From positions 1,860,001 to 1,924,000 of the forward strand of contig CAJVGD010000042.1 of NCBI GenBank assembly GCA_910890315.1: DNA of 64,000 nucleotides. The letters are read 5' to 3'. Below, piece by piece: positions 1 through 10,783 of the stretch (position 1 is its first letter; each line of letters starts with the position of its first letter). Source of the stretch: Serendipita indica DSM 11827. Taxonomy: Eukaryota > Basidiomycota > Agaricomycetes > Sebacinales > Serendipitaceae. The notes under the pieces were generated by a model. That model saw only the letters and a list, made by a program, of their open reading frames with translations, ran no database searches and was not told where the DNA came from. A program made the translations under genes and the position numbers.

Positions 1-126
1 AGCGGTACCAAACTGAGGAAAAGCAATCTAACGAATAGACGCCCGATGACATAAGAAGACGTCTAGTCGGAATATAAAGGTGTTATTGTCCGCGCCTTTT
101 GAGCTCTGCTCCTAACTGAGAACAAA

Positions 127-1223
127 ATGTACGATATCGAGACCATCGCTAAGACACCTATCAACGATATTATTGATCCGGAAATCGTCAAAGATATCAT
201 TACCAACCCACCTTTTGTCGTAGTGGACGGCGTGGTCAATACCCGCGACCTGGGGGGACTGTCCATCACGTCGCCTCCCACAGATCGACTTCTCGAGCTG
301 TCAAAGAGCGGCTCAAGGCTTGTCGTGCGCAGTGGGAAACTGTTCCGATCTGCAGGACTCAACGCCATCCGTCCAAAGGGCATCAAGACACTCAACGAGC
401 TCAACATTGGCACCGTCTTTGATTTGCGTAGTATTGCCGAAGTGCGAGAGTATGCTGGCCTCCCTGAGGTTGATTCTCCCGATCCACGCGAAGGACTGCC
501 CCTATTCCTTGAGGAGCCAGAAAATGGAGGCATCCAGGTAACTCATGTCCCTCTCGTAGATATTGTTCGCCTGGGCCGCGAGGAAAAGATGGCCATATTG
601 CTTAAATACGGCGAAGGAGAGGGAGCATATGCTAGAGCATACGAGGAGATCCTCACCGACGGCAAGAAGAGCTTTGGGTCCATCCTGAGATACATTGCAG
701 ACCAGGCAAAGGGACAAGAAGGAAAGGCATGTCTCTGGAATTGCCATGGTAAGGAGTCGCCTTCTCAACGTTGACCATGCCTTGGCTGATCGTTCAGTTG
801 GGAAGGACAGGACAGGAGTTTTTTCTGCGCTTATGCTGAGTGTGCGTCTAGCAATCTGCCAGTTTCCAAATCTAATTGTTGCAGCTGTTGGGCGTGTCTG
901 ACGAGGATATTGCACGCGACTACTCCCTTACACGCATTGGATTGGAGCCCATCCGAGGTATTCTCGTTGAACAATTCAAGGGCTTCATGACGGCGCATCC
1001 AAAGGCTGCAGCTTCACTCGCCTCCTCCGAGTATGTCCCTTGCACACTTCCGCCGAAAGTTGATAGTCATACATGCTTCAGTACATCATCTATGCACGAG
1101 TTTCTTCACCTCTTGCGAACAAAATATGGTGGTTCTCGTGCATATTTTGTCAAACAGGTTGGATTCACAGATGGAGAGTTGGACATGATTTGCGAGCAGC
1201 TCATCGTGGCCACATCACCCTAA
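127..1223 (+). CDS. Atypical tyrosine/serine phosphatase (Y_phosphatase3 type), copy A
   Basis: Exons by eye 127-748, 798-841, 885-1030, 1082-1223 give 317 aa. The N-terminal VNTRDLGG motif and the spliced active-site loop CHVGKDRTG (Cys-x5-Arg) mark the fungal and bacterial DSP-like phosphatase family related to IphP and fungal Y_phosphatase3 proteins. The active-site Cys and Arg lie on different exons, with the intron inside the loop. The residue before the catalytic Cys is Asn (WNCHVGKDR), where the family and the downstream paralogue have His. No signal peptide or membrane segment is visible, so a soluble enzyme is likely. Substrate unknown; phosphotyrosine or phosphoinositide are both possible. 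The start is the first ATG, in a good AAAATG context. Sits head-to-tail with its paralogue at 1754-2859, and the intron in the active-site loop and the next one match in position between the two copies, so this is a tandem duplication. Confidence 0.85.
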
Positions 1224-1753
1224 TGAAATTGCAATACCCGCAGAATTTACACTCGAATCGATGGACAGCTGTCAGACCACTGTTCGGCGCACTTTGCCAA
1301 TCTGAGCGCTCAGCCAGCGGACACGAGGTGTAAGCCATTTTGAACAATTTTATGCGTTGCATCGCAACCTTCAGGATCCTGTCATGACTCTTTAAACGTC
1401 CACCCCCCGAATAAGTTGCCGCTGTCGCGTCTATAGCGACTCTGAGTTCTCAATAGTTTTGTGATTGACTCTGGCCCGAGTCGTGCGGCCACGGCTGAAA
1501 CACTCATGTCCTGCTCCTCGGTCAACCGTGTTTGCATGCTCTAGAGGGCACAAAGTCCACATGAATATATATATTATTCATTCCTCGAGGTACATGTACC
1601 CCTCGACACACCGGCTGCGACGCACTTCAGAGATTTCCTCCCATAGCCTGAAACGCACGGTGGCGACGAGTACCGACTTGCGTCAGAGCTTTAGTCTTAT
1701 AATCTCCTGTAGACTGATCCAACTAGAGCCCAGATATTGGCCAAGAAGAGTTT
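1224..1753. other. Intergenic region between the two phosphatase paralogues
   Basis: 530 bp holding the 3' flank of copy A and the promoter side of copy B. An AT-rich patch (TATATATAT, about 1565-1573) lies some 180 bp before the next ATG. A perfect 12-bp palindrome, GGTACATGTACC, is at 1589-1600 and is flanked by CGAG/CTCG arms, which makes a possible binding site for a dimeric factor. No convincing reading frame or RNA gene seen. Confidence 0.5.
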
Positions 1754-2859
1754 ATGGATCTCGAGCAAAGCTACCTCGTCGCACTCGACACCGTCGTCAC
1801 CGACAATATGCTTTCCACACATCCATTCGTCAAGATGGATGGTGTTGCCAATTTTCGTGACCTCGGGCTCCTGCCATCGACTTGTTCACTGCCAGAACGG
1901 CCCTCTTCGTCCCGGATAGGTGCTCTGCTCTCCTACATCTCTCGTCAGCTCATCCCGTCCTCAGCCCCATCACGAGATCAGATCAAATACCAGACACGTC
2001 CCAATCGAGTCTATCGCTCTGCACAACTCTCGCATATACGACCACCCGGGCTTTCTACCCTTCTCTCATCCTCATTGAGGATTCGTGCAGTCTTTGACCT
2101 CCGCTCGACACACGAGATGAAGGAATACCACGCCCCACTCCTTTCACACACACATCCGACTCTCTTGTCTCAAGGTGTCCAAGTGTATCACGTCCCTGTC
2201 GTTGAAGACGATCACTTTGGAGAAAAGGTGTCGAAGAAGAGAGAAGAACTCTTCGAAAGAGGCGGCGACGATGGATTGCTGGACGAGTACCAAGTCTTTC
2301 TGGAACGAGGAGGTGAAGCATTTGGCAGAGTATTCAAGTGGTTGAGGGACCACCCCGACGACGCATGTGTCATCCATTGTGCTCGTAAGTCCTAGGCCCT
2401 TCTTCTATATCCAAAGTAGAATGTGGAATGCTGATGTCCCCGTGCCCTAGTTGGCAAGGACAGAACAGGACTTCTTTCGGCGTTGGTTTTGATGGTGCGC
2501 ACCTTCAAAACATGAAACCGGCTCACACTGACGCATGGCAGGTTGCTGGTGTTACCGAGGATGCTATTTGCAGAGACTATGCGCTATCGCGAGTAGGTCT
2601 CGAACCAGCTCGCCCATTTATTCTCCCCCATATCAAGGAGACGCCCGAAGCGTGCGTTGCCATGATGTCGTGTCGGTTCGTTTCACTCTTTCAACCGTCT
2701 GTGTGTTCCTCAGTACTCCAAAGGCACTCTACCATGCAGAAAACGTTGGCCTTTATTCGTACGCGGTACGGCGGCGCAGAAGAGTATCTTGTGACGAAAG
2801 GTGGCTTGACGCGCGCAGATTGTGCTATAATAAGGGCTTCACTAGTTGTCCCCGTCTGA
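1754..2859 (+). CDS. Atypical tyrosine/serine phosphatase (Y_phosphatase3 type), copy B
   Basis: Exons 1754-2384, 2451-2494, 2542-2859 give about 330 aa. A third in-frame intron of 42 nt at 2672-2713 is possible, by analogy with the 51-nt intron of copy A, but its donor is weak. MDGVANFRDLG near the N terminus and the spliced loop HCALGKDRTGLL form the complete His-Cys-x5-Arg-Thr phosphatase signature. The second half (GVTEDAICRDYALSRVGLEP) aligns with GVSDEDIARDYSLTRIGLEP of copy A, and both end in an RTRYGG/RTKYGG helix. Copy B carries a longer serine-rich insert (about residues 38-75) before the conserved core. Soluble, presumably cytoplasmic; substrate unknown. Confidence 0.85.
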
Positions 2860-2949
2860 TTCTGACTCTGACTTGTTTTCTTTTGGGTTTCTTTGTGTAG
2901 ATTATTTATAGCCCAGAGTTGAATCGTCGTATACAATACATATGTCTCG

Positions 2950-4186
2950 TCACTTCACTGCTCTGCTTGTTCTGCAGCAACGAGACGCGCAATTTGCCTG
3001 ACAGAATGTGAGACACTGACTGAGCCCGTGAATGACATGAGCGCACTTATCTCGCATCGCCTCTTGCCATCTCTGCAGCTTGGCAATCTCATTAATCTGG
3101 AAGCCAAACACCTTTGGCCGATACCGCTCGGCGGAAAGGGCTGCGGTCGCCGTGGATCCTTGCTCCTCACTGAGCTGGGCTGTAGTCATCTGTGCCGCTG
3201 GATTCTATTCCGCGATGTAAGGCATCAAGTTTATATATGGAGAATGGCAGATATACCTGTACGTCTTCAGGCTTATCTCGCCGCCTTGTTCGCGGGTCCG
3301 TCCCAGCGGGTGCGGGAAGCAAATGGTCAGAGGGACCAGCCTTTGAAGGTCAGTTAATTGCTTGTAAAGGGAAGAAGTAACTCACCTTGGAGGGAAGGAG
3401 TGCGGGGTAGACGAGGTACATCATATGTGGGAAGCTCGTCCCAAAAAATGCGCCATCAACGCTACCATGGCGCGTCGACTTTGGAGAGTAGATATCCTCG
3501 CAGCGTCCGCAGTAGAGCTTGACAGATTTTTCGTACGGAACATCCGTCAGACCGACTGGAAGAAGGGGTTGACCATGGCAGAGGACACGCGGGCAGCGTC
3601 CAAAATCGGCCTTCTTGAATTTCTCGAGCTTTTGTATGTAATGCAATCATATCAGAGATTCGGATCGGGAGTTTGGGTTGCAAACATTACCATCTTGACC
3701 AGTCCGCGGCTGGTAATGATCCAACGGGCATGAATGAGTCCGTAAAGAAAACGTGCGCTCAGTTCTATTCCTCCTCGGTGTTCTTCTTCAAATTCGTCGT
3801 CCGCTATACGACAAAGTCAGCCTTCGCGAGGTAATTCAGCCATCAATCTTGAACTGACCAAGGTTATCGGTGATAAGGTCAAGCGCGTGGGTGTAATGTT
3901 GCACCTCCACATTCAGGCCAGTCAGATTGAAGCGGTCGAGGATGTAATCTTCTTCGACCTGACAAAAATACTCGTTTCCTTTGTTCGAAAGAAACCAGGA
4001 TATCCACTTTTCCAGAGATGAGCATCAAAAGCGCGTTCGTCGAGCCGTTGTGGTTGAAACGAACATACAGAACTAGGATGGAAGAGATTGTGAGCTAAAT
4101 TCTGTCGATATCACTCTATTAGACTTGTATACGCACTTGGAATAGTCAGAGTCTGATCCCGAGCTGAAATCGTCGCGCCTAATCAT
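2950..4186 (-). CDS. CKB1: Casein kinase 2 regulatory (beta) subunit
   Basis: Exons on the minus strand 4186-4133, 4006-3859, 3803-3691, 3628-3386, 3340-3263, 3204-2950 give 296 aa. CK2 beta stabilises and targets the CK2 alpha catalytic kinase in a tetramer. Diagnostic stretches: the N-terminal acidic Ser-Asp run, [28 protein letters not shown], the zinc site [12 protein letters not shown]...[14 protein letters not shown] (four Cys), and [13 protein letters not shown]. The C-terminal exon carries [20 protein letters not shown], typical of fungal CK2 beta. A non-conserved, proline-rich linker sits between the core and this tail (exon 3340-3263). The first intron (4132-4007, 126 nt) is the least certain: I placed it so that Asp-Tyr-Ser-Lys-Cys runs into WISWFL. 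CKB1 versus CKB2 naming is arbitrary. Confidence 0.95.
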
Positions 4187-4344
4187 CGTGGCGGAGAACA
4201 AGAGAGGTCGGAGTGGTGACTTTCCTAGCTATGGTTTCTATTGCAGTATGTGAAAATCAGAACAAGATTAGAGATACTATCATGGGTCGAATCACGACAC
4301 TTGGACCCGACACATTCTTGCATTTTCTGAAACTAGCCACGAAA

Positions 4345-5580
4345 ATGACATCCCCTTGCATTTCAGACGTTCTTCCTGCAGAGATTCTGCGAACTATTCT
4401 ACGCTATGCTACTAGTTCCCCCCGTGTCTTTGACACCTCGCCCGAGAACGTTTCAGCGGCAGCGCAGGAAACGGCAAACCTCCTTTCATTCTATGGGCAA
4501 GATATTTTGGACAGTCTACCCACCAAGCGATCGCTTTCTCGCGTCAGCAAGCTATTCCATCAGCTTGTCGAGGAGTTTTTGCTGGAAGCAATTGTGGTCA
4601 CAGAGTATGATCGTCTGGCACAGTTGCGCATCGTCCTGTCGTCGGAGCGGAGTATGCCGAGATCAGGAAATGGAGCCTTATTAAAGGGGTCATATTGCAG
4701 GCGGATGGATTTCCTGCTCGGTCGGCGAGGACATTACTGGGCAGGAGAGGGCCAATACAAAGGATTCAAATCTCTATGGGGCCTTCTTCCCAACTTGACA
4801 AACCTCGAGCTCCTCATTATCGACCCGTACCAGAGTGGCACCCTTTGGGAAACGCAAATCACGCTCTCCAAGGGATTCTGGAGCCTGTTGAGGACCAGAT
4901 GCGCCCATTCACTGCGACTACTACATATCAACAATGTCGAGGCGGATGCGGGACATATCCACCTCGCCCTCGCGCCGTTTACCAACCTCGAGAGTCTGGA
5001 GCTTCGAGGTGGTTGGCACGGCAGGACGCTTCCGCCAGAGACTCCAACCACGACGCTTCCTCGACTACACAATCTCCGAGCTTTCTACCCGGAGATTATG
5101 AGTAGCATTTCGATGCCGGCATTACAGCACGCCGCCATTATCACGTCTACCATTATTAGCGATGGATCTACGCTAAAGATTCGACCAGATGTGCTAACAG
5201 AGCTCGATTACTGCGGTCCACCTATGGACATTTTCGAGCTCTGCGATGCGTTTCCGAATCTGAGACGGTTTGGGATTTACAAACCTCGTATATCTAACCC
5301 AGGAAGTATACCGTGGACGCATAATGGAGGCTGCGCAGAAAAGCTAGAAGAGATTGATGTCTTTAATCTTCATTCTTTGTCGCTTGCACCATCCCTCATA
5401 CACACCCTGGTGACGCATTGTAGGGTGGGATCGTTTCCGGCGCTGAGACGGGTCAAATATGTCGAGCAAGAGTGCTACTTCCATGAAGCGGAAGTCCAAT
5501 CCGTGGAACCGGATTCCAAGTCGCTGACACAACTAGGGATAGACTTTATCATCGAGAAGAAATGGTTCCCCTTGTACTAG
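4345..5580 (+). CDS. F-box-like protein with degenerate leucine-rich tail
   Basis: An uninterrupted frame. The ATG at 4345 is preferred because MTSPCISDVLPAEILRTILRYAT reads directly into an F-box-like helix (LPxEIL..IL); upstream in-frame ATGs (4231, 4282) would add residues with no family character. Length from 4345 is 411 aa. After the F-box-like helix there is a second helix (SLSRVSKLFHQLVEEFLLE) and then irregular leucine-rich segments (LPNLTNLELLII, FTNLESLELRGG, FPNLRRFGIY). Proteins of this build are numerous in Agaricomycetes and presumably act as SCF ubiquitin-ligase substrate adaptors; the substrate cannot be told. Intronless, unlike all its neighbours. Confidence 0.7.
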   Translation: MTSPCISDVLPAEILRTILRYATSSPRVFDTSPENVSAAAQETANLLSFYGQDILDSLPTKRSLSRVSKLFHQLVEEFLLEAIVVTEYDRLAQLRIVLSSERSMPRSGNGALLKGSYCRRMDFLLGRRGHYWAGEGQYKGFKSLWGLLPNLTNLELLIIDPYQSGTLWETQITLSKGFWSLLRTRCAHSLRLLHINNVEADAGHIHLALAPFTNLESLELRGGWHGRTLPPETPTTTLPRLHNLRAFYPEIMSSISMPALQHAAIITSTIISDGSTLKIRPDVLTELDYCGPPMDIFELCDAFPNLRRFGIYKPRISNPGSIPWTHNGGCAEKLEEIDVFNLHSLSLAPSLIHTLVTHCRVGSFPALRRVKYVEQECYFHEAEVQSVEPDSKSLTQLGIDFIIEKKWFPLY

Positions 5581-5685
5581 ATACTGTTGATATCTATATA
5601 TTTGTTTGGCCAATTGGTGGCGAATATACCCAAACTCTTCTCTTTCTAGACGCCGAGGTGCCTTAAAGACCATTGGCCTATATAA

Positions 5686-7061
5686 ATGATCACAGAGGTT
5701 TGGATCGCCCACTGAAAGCGAGCACGAAAGTCTCACAGTCTCAAAGGCACACCTGGAAGACCTCTTGCCGTGTCCGTGGCTTTCCAAAGTTCACGACGGC
5801 GTCTGCTTTCTTGCAGTGAGTACATGAATCGATTTGATATAACAAATGACGTGTTTCTTTAGAAATTCTGGGCTTACGCCAACACGCAGTCATGTGTTTT
5901 CTTAATTACGGACACTAAAGACGTTTGGATGGAAGGTTACTGCTCTGTCTTCTGTCTTTGTTTTGCTAATAATCCGAACAGTTGTCAAAGCGAATCGGCT
6001 GCAAGAGCGATTTCTATCATTGAACAAAGGCAGGAGTGACATTGAAGCTGCCCTCTCACTCATTGGCGCTATTCACAACATTCGTGCATTTGCGGATACG
6101 GATATTGTGGTGCGAGAAGGAAAGCAATGCGTAAGTGGCTCTGGTCGGGAGAAAAGTTTCTCATATGATGATAGGACCTTCTCGTTTCTGTCACACATTC
6201 TTCATGCGAATGGATTTGGGAGCTAGACCATGTCGGCCACAAGCTGGGCTCGTCCATCCTCTCGCAACATCTCATTATACCTCTGGTGCTCACGAGTGGC
6301 TTTGCTTTCAACCACGCGATTTCTACACCTCCAGCAGAGCAAAACTCGCAAACCCTGGAGCACGACTTGGACAGGTTTCTCAAGGTATCGAAACGAAACC
6401 CCTATTTGAGTGCCTCGCAAGCGTTTAGGCGTCCACGGATGTCGACGTCCATCAGCAGGGTCACCGCAGTGATCAACTCGGTGGAGGAACCTCTACTGCG
6501 TACGTTCTTGATCTGGCAGGTTCCCGTCCCCCCACGTCGGACTGACTGACTGTAGCCGCAATCATTGTGGACCTGGATGCAGTAGAAACCTCGTTGGAAG
6601 ATCAATCCACAATGAAGGGCGTCACTTTTGATGGCAACAATTTCTCACAAACGATGCAGTCTCACGACGCAACTGGTCCTATTCCTAAAATGGACGAAGA
6701 AACCCTTTACACCGGACCGATCCGCGAAACCAGACAGGCGTCGAGGTTGTTGACAGATGATTTCGAGACCCAAAAGGAAAAGGGAAGGGGAGGGGAGAGT
6801 GAGAAGGCGCCTCGGAGACGACATGGTGGGTCGCATTCTGTGGCAGATGACAGTGAAGAGGAAGAAGAGCGATCTGCCAAGCGACCAAAGATGGAATCAC
6901 CTCCAAACGAGCCGCCCACAAAGGAACTGTCTGGAAGCACGACGGAGGATTCAGACGAGGAGATGAGGAGACGACCTGGGCCTGTTTCCCGACGAGGAGG
7001 AGGAGGATTGCCGACGGGACGGGTGAAACAACCTATCAAGCGTGGCGGGAGACGGCTATAA
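5686..7061 (+). CDS. NEJ1: XLF/Nej1-like non-homologous end-joining factor
   Basis: Proposed exons 5686-5697, 5747-5815, 5863-5935, 5982-6130, 6175-6499, 6556-7061 (377 aa, phase consistent). XLF forms filaments with XRCC4 that bridge broken DNA ends for ligase IV. The match is to the globular head: CPWLSKVHDGVCFLAKFW, then VFLITDTKDVW (XLF: VSDLQQVWHE), the RLQERFLSLNK helix, and above all WELDHVGHKLGSSILSQHLI plus IPLVLTSGFAF, which parallels human [23 protein letters not shown]. A coiled stalk follows. The tail is acidic and then basic (RRGGGGLPTGRVKQPIKRGG), as in XLF C-terminal DNA/Ku-binding tails. The 4-codon first exon is an inference, because no ATG lies in frame at the start of the second exon. 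Runs co-directionally 105 bp after the F-box gene. Confidence 0.75.
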
Positions 7062-7541
7062 TAGTATGGAGTTGGTTTCTGTCGAAATGTTCCCCACGTT
7101 TTTACCCCAGGAGAATTGACATCCCCACGAGCCTGGACTAGCTATTCAGGGTATGCTTCGGTATGGATGCCGTCACCCCGGTCTAGGTGTGGCACACCCG
7201 CGTCGTCAAAAAGCGCGGGGGGACACATATGGTGCAAGATGCGCACGACGACGAGACGACTCGGCCGAGCGTGGCGAGCTGATCATCAAGCGAGCGGACA
7301 AATGTAGCGCATCTAACATCTAATAGTCGGCTGTAAGGAGGCACGGGATCCAATACGAACGCTTATCTTTTCAATGCCTCGTTGTTTCCGCGAGTTTTGG
7401 CGCTCTAGTGGCTATAAAAGAGTGGACCAGGACCGGTCAAGAAGTGGACGAGGCCCAGTTTGTAGCCCCACTTCGAGTCGAGAACTCTGACCCGTCCACA
7501 TCTCCTTCCCCTCCCCCCTATAAAATCTCTGTGTAAAAGAC
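7062..7541 (+). promoter_or_regulatory. Upstream region of trehalose phosphorylase
   Basis: 480 bp with no credible gene. Two TATA-like boxes face the trehalose phosphorylase gene: TATAAAAG at 7413-7420, 122 bp before the ATG, and TATAAAAT at 7519-7526, only 16 bp before it. The first is at a workable distance; the second is too close to direct an mRNA containing this ATG. C-rich CCCCT motifs (about 7508-7518) resemble stress-response elements, which would suit a trehalose enzyme, but function is inferred. Confidence 0.45.
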
Positions 7542-10454
7542 ATGCCGCGCATCGCAGGACTCACGCCGTTTACAAAGGCCGACGTTGATGAGAGTGCCGT
7601 CGACGTTGGTGTCTACTCCGAGGGCGAGGAAGAGTTTGCATCCAGGCCGCCCACAGATCAGATCAAGCGTCGTCTCTCTGGTGTTGATCATCCTCAGATC
7701 AAAAAGGCTCCCCAATGGATCACACTCACCGTACGTTTGGCCCCCTCGGATCGTCTGGATGTCCTCCCTGTGGCTGATGATGGAGCCCCCCCCCTAGCCC
7801 ATGTACATTGGTATTGCAGGAAATCTCGCAACAGACAAGTCAACACTCGAAATCGGTCTCAGCATTCACGACGCGACCTACTCGATCGACTTTTCCATCA
7901 AGCACCTCCATTTCCCCAACAACGAGCCAGAGCCAAAGGCGATTGCCGATTTTATCATCAACACTATCATTGAATTCTCAAAGGGTACGTCTTGTCTGCT
8001 CCGATCTTTCTGCCGCAACCCTGTCCGTTATCATTTGCTTTGTTTCCTTTTCGAGAGTGGCCAATTGACCCCCTCAATTCCAGAGCATCTCATGAAGTTT
8101 GTTGGTGCCGGTGTTACCTCGCGTCTCGTCGAGCTCTCTCCCAACCTTTGCGGTCGTCTCTGGCGCGAGTTGGACATTGTCCCCCTCGTCTTCCACGTTC
8201 GCTCCACGCAGCGACTCCAGCCCGGCCGCCCTGTTGCCAAACTCGACGCTCAGGGTTTCCCAATTCACTCTACGGGCGTTCTCACTCCTCTGCCGGGCAC
8301 CCAGCAACAACAGGCGGCCGTTCAGCCTCCCCAGAGTAATCTGCTCTCCGTCGCTGCAGGCACCGCCCAAACCCAGGCTGCAGATGCTTCCGCACCAGTT
8401 CGTCCTGCAGATGAACAGGCCGATTCTGCAGTCCGCAAGGCTGTTCTCTACTTTGGTCCCTCTGGCCATAATCCACGTTTGTCGATCGGCTTCAGGTGGG
8501 TTATCGGGCTTCCATCTCCTCGAATGGGCCCACTGATTCTATGCATAGAAACGAAGTCGAGCCAGATGCGGCTGGACGCATCCGCATCGTCGACAGCATC
8601 GAGGATTATCGTTCAACCGTGCGCGAGCCGACATGGAATGCGGTACTGCATTACGCAAAGATTCTTCGCGAGAAAAAGACCAAGATTGCCTTCTTCAGCT
8701 CCACACCCCAGGGAGGAGGTGTCGCCCTCATGCGTCATGCGCTTATCAGGTTGTTCCATCTGCTCGGCGTCGACGCCAAATGGTACATTCCCAGTCCCTC
8801 CCCTGCCGTGTTCCGTATCACGAAGAACAACCATAGTATGTGATCAATAACGATTGCGTGCAGATTGCGCTAACTATCGCACAAGATATCCTCCAGGGTG
8901 TCGCCGATCCGTCTCTGCGCCTGACGCAAGCTCAGCAGGATCAATTCACTCAATGGATCACATACAATGCCAACCGCTACTGGCTCTCCGAAGGTGGCCC
9001 TCTTGTGCGTATACACTTTAATCACGACGTTTTGACTCACTGTCCCAAAGGCTCCTGGAGGTGCAGATGTCATCTTCATTGATGACCCTCAGATGCCCGG
9101 TCTCATCCCTCTCATTCGTAAAGTCCGTCCAGAAGTGCCAATTCTCTATCGTTCCCACATCGAGGTGCGCAGCGACCTCATCCACCAAGAGGGATCGCCA
9201 CAATCAGAGGTCTGGGATTATCTCTGGAGTCGCATTCAGCAGGCAGATATGTTCATCTCGCACCCTGTCGACAAGTTTGTGCCCGACTCTGTCAAGTTTG
9301 AGAATGTGGGCCTTCTCCCTGCCACGACCGACTGGTACGCACCTCGCTCACTTTTCTTCCGTGTTACTGACATGAAAATTTCAGGCTCGATGGTCTGTCC
9401 AAGGTAATGCCTAGTTTTCAAGGGCGAGCGTTTGTGCTGACCGGCTCGATAGCACATGGGCGAATGGGACATTCAATACTACATGGGTATCTTCCGCACG
9501 CTCTGCTCTGAGATTCGCATGAGTAAATTGCACTGGCCTGCGCGCGAGTACATTGTCCAGGTTGCCAGATTCGATCCTGCCAAGGGGTGCGTACCATAAG
9601 CTTGTGACAGAACAGGATACTGACACAAACCAACAGTATTCCCGTCGTCATTGGTTAGTCGATCAGACGCAGAGAAAAGAAAAGCTTGGGCTTATCACGT
9701 GTAGATTCCTTTGTCAAGCTCCGCCGCAAGCTCGACCTCAAGCTCCCAGCAAGCCAATGCCCACAATTGCTCATCTGCGGTCACGGTGCTATCGATGATC
9801 CCGACGCGAGCATCATCTATTCCGAGACGCTTGCCCTTTTGGAGACGGAGGAGTATGCTCCTTATGCATCAGAGTAGGTCGAAGAATGGGGTTGCATGAG
9901 TCTTTGCTAACTCTGCCTAGTATCGTTGTCATGCGTATCCCACCAAGCGACCAGAGTATGTCTCTTGATGCTGGGACTGCCTTGTGGCTGACAATTGTCC
10001 AGTTCTCAACGCCTTGATGTCGAGCGCCAAGATTGTGCTCCAACTCTCGTCGCGCGAGGGCTTTGAAGTCAAAGTGTCCGAGGCGATTCACAAGGGCAAG
10101 CCGATTATTGCTACACGTGCTGGTGGTATTCCCCTACAAGTGCAGCACGGCAAGAACGGATTCCTTGTCGACGTCGGAGATTCGTCTGCGGTGGCCAAGC
10201 ACCTGTACCAATTGTGGACAGATCCTGGTCTCTACAAGCAAATGTGCGAGTATGCGAAGAGGAGCGTGTCGGACGAGGTGGGCACTTGGGGCAATGCGGC
10301 TGCTTGGATGTATCTGGCAACCAAGTTTGCGGCCGGGGAGAAGCTCAAGCCCAATGGCAAGTGGATCAACGACATGATGCGCGAAGACTGTGGCCAGCCT
10401 TACACGGACGACGAGCCGCGACTCCCTCGCAAGGTGATCAAGCCCGGTGTTTGA
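7542..10454 (+). CDS. Trehalose phosphorylase (retaining, GT4 family)
   Basis: Twelve exons: 7542-7730, 7798-7984, 8084-8495, 8549-8835, 8886-9004, 9051-9334, 9385-9403, 9453-9586, 9637-9653, 9705-9873, 9921-9955, 10003-10454; 767 aa, close to the ~730-aa mushroom enzymes. The enzyme reversibly splits trehalose with phosphate into alpha-glucose-1-phosphate and glucose in the cytosol. Evidence: an N-terminal domain homologous to Neurospora CCG-9 and Grifola trehalose phosphorylase (MYIGIAGNLATDKSTLEIGL), then a GT-B fold with FFSSTPQGGGVALMRHALIR, IFIDDPQMPGLIPLIRK, YRSHIEVRSDLI, VARFDPAKGIPVVIDSF, and the nucleotide/phosphate-site block LQLSSREGFEVKVSEAIHKG followed by KPIIATRAGGIPLQ (E-x7-E signature). 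Exons of 17, 19 and 35 nt are very small. Insert of Gln/Ala-rich sequence at about residues 185-225. Confidence 0.93.
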
Positions 10455-10783
10455 GCGGCCGTTTTTTTTCTGTCTCTCTCACAGAAGATGAGGAGTGTGA
10501 CACATATAGACATCGAATAAATTTCGAATTGGTGCAGACAGAGCTTGTCGGAATGAGCGCACTGGCAGAGGCTGGACTCGACGTTCTCATGTGCACCGCC
10601 ATCGTATCGCCTGTGATGTGAAAGAGGCACGGCCATAACACAAGTTTTGTTATTTGATTCCAAGATGCGCTATAAGTCAACTGTCCACTTGTCTCGCCCG
10701 TGTGAGCGACACTCAGCAACCCACCCAGACGTGCATCTGGACGAGCAGCGTCACCTGTTGATCAGGTTTTGAGATTATTCGTC
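10455..10783. other. Intergenic, trehalose phosphorylase to CDC24
   Basis: 329 bp. An AATAAA-like poly(A) signal (AATAAATTTCG, about 10516-10526) follows the trehalose phosphorylase stop. The rest is presumed promoter of CDC24; no TATA box or reading frame of note seen. Confidence 0.4.
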
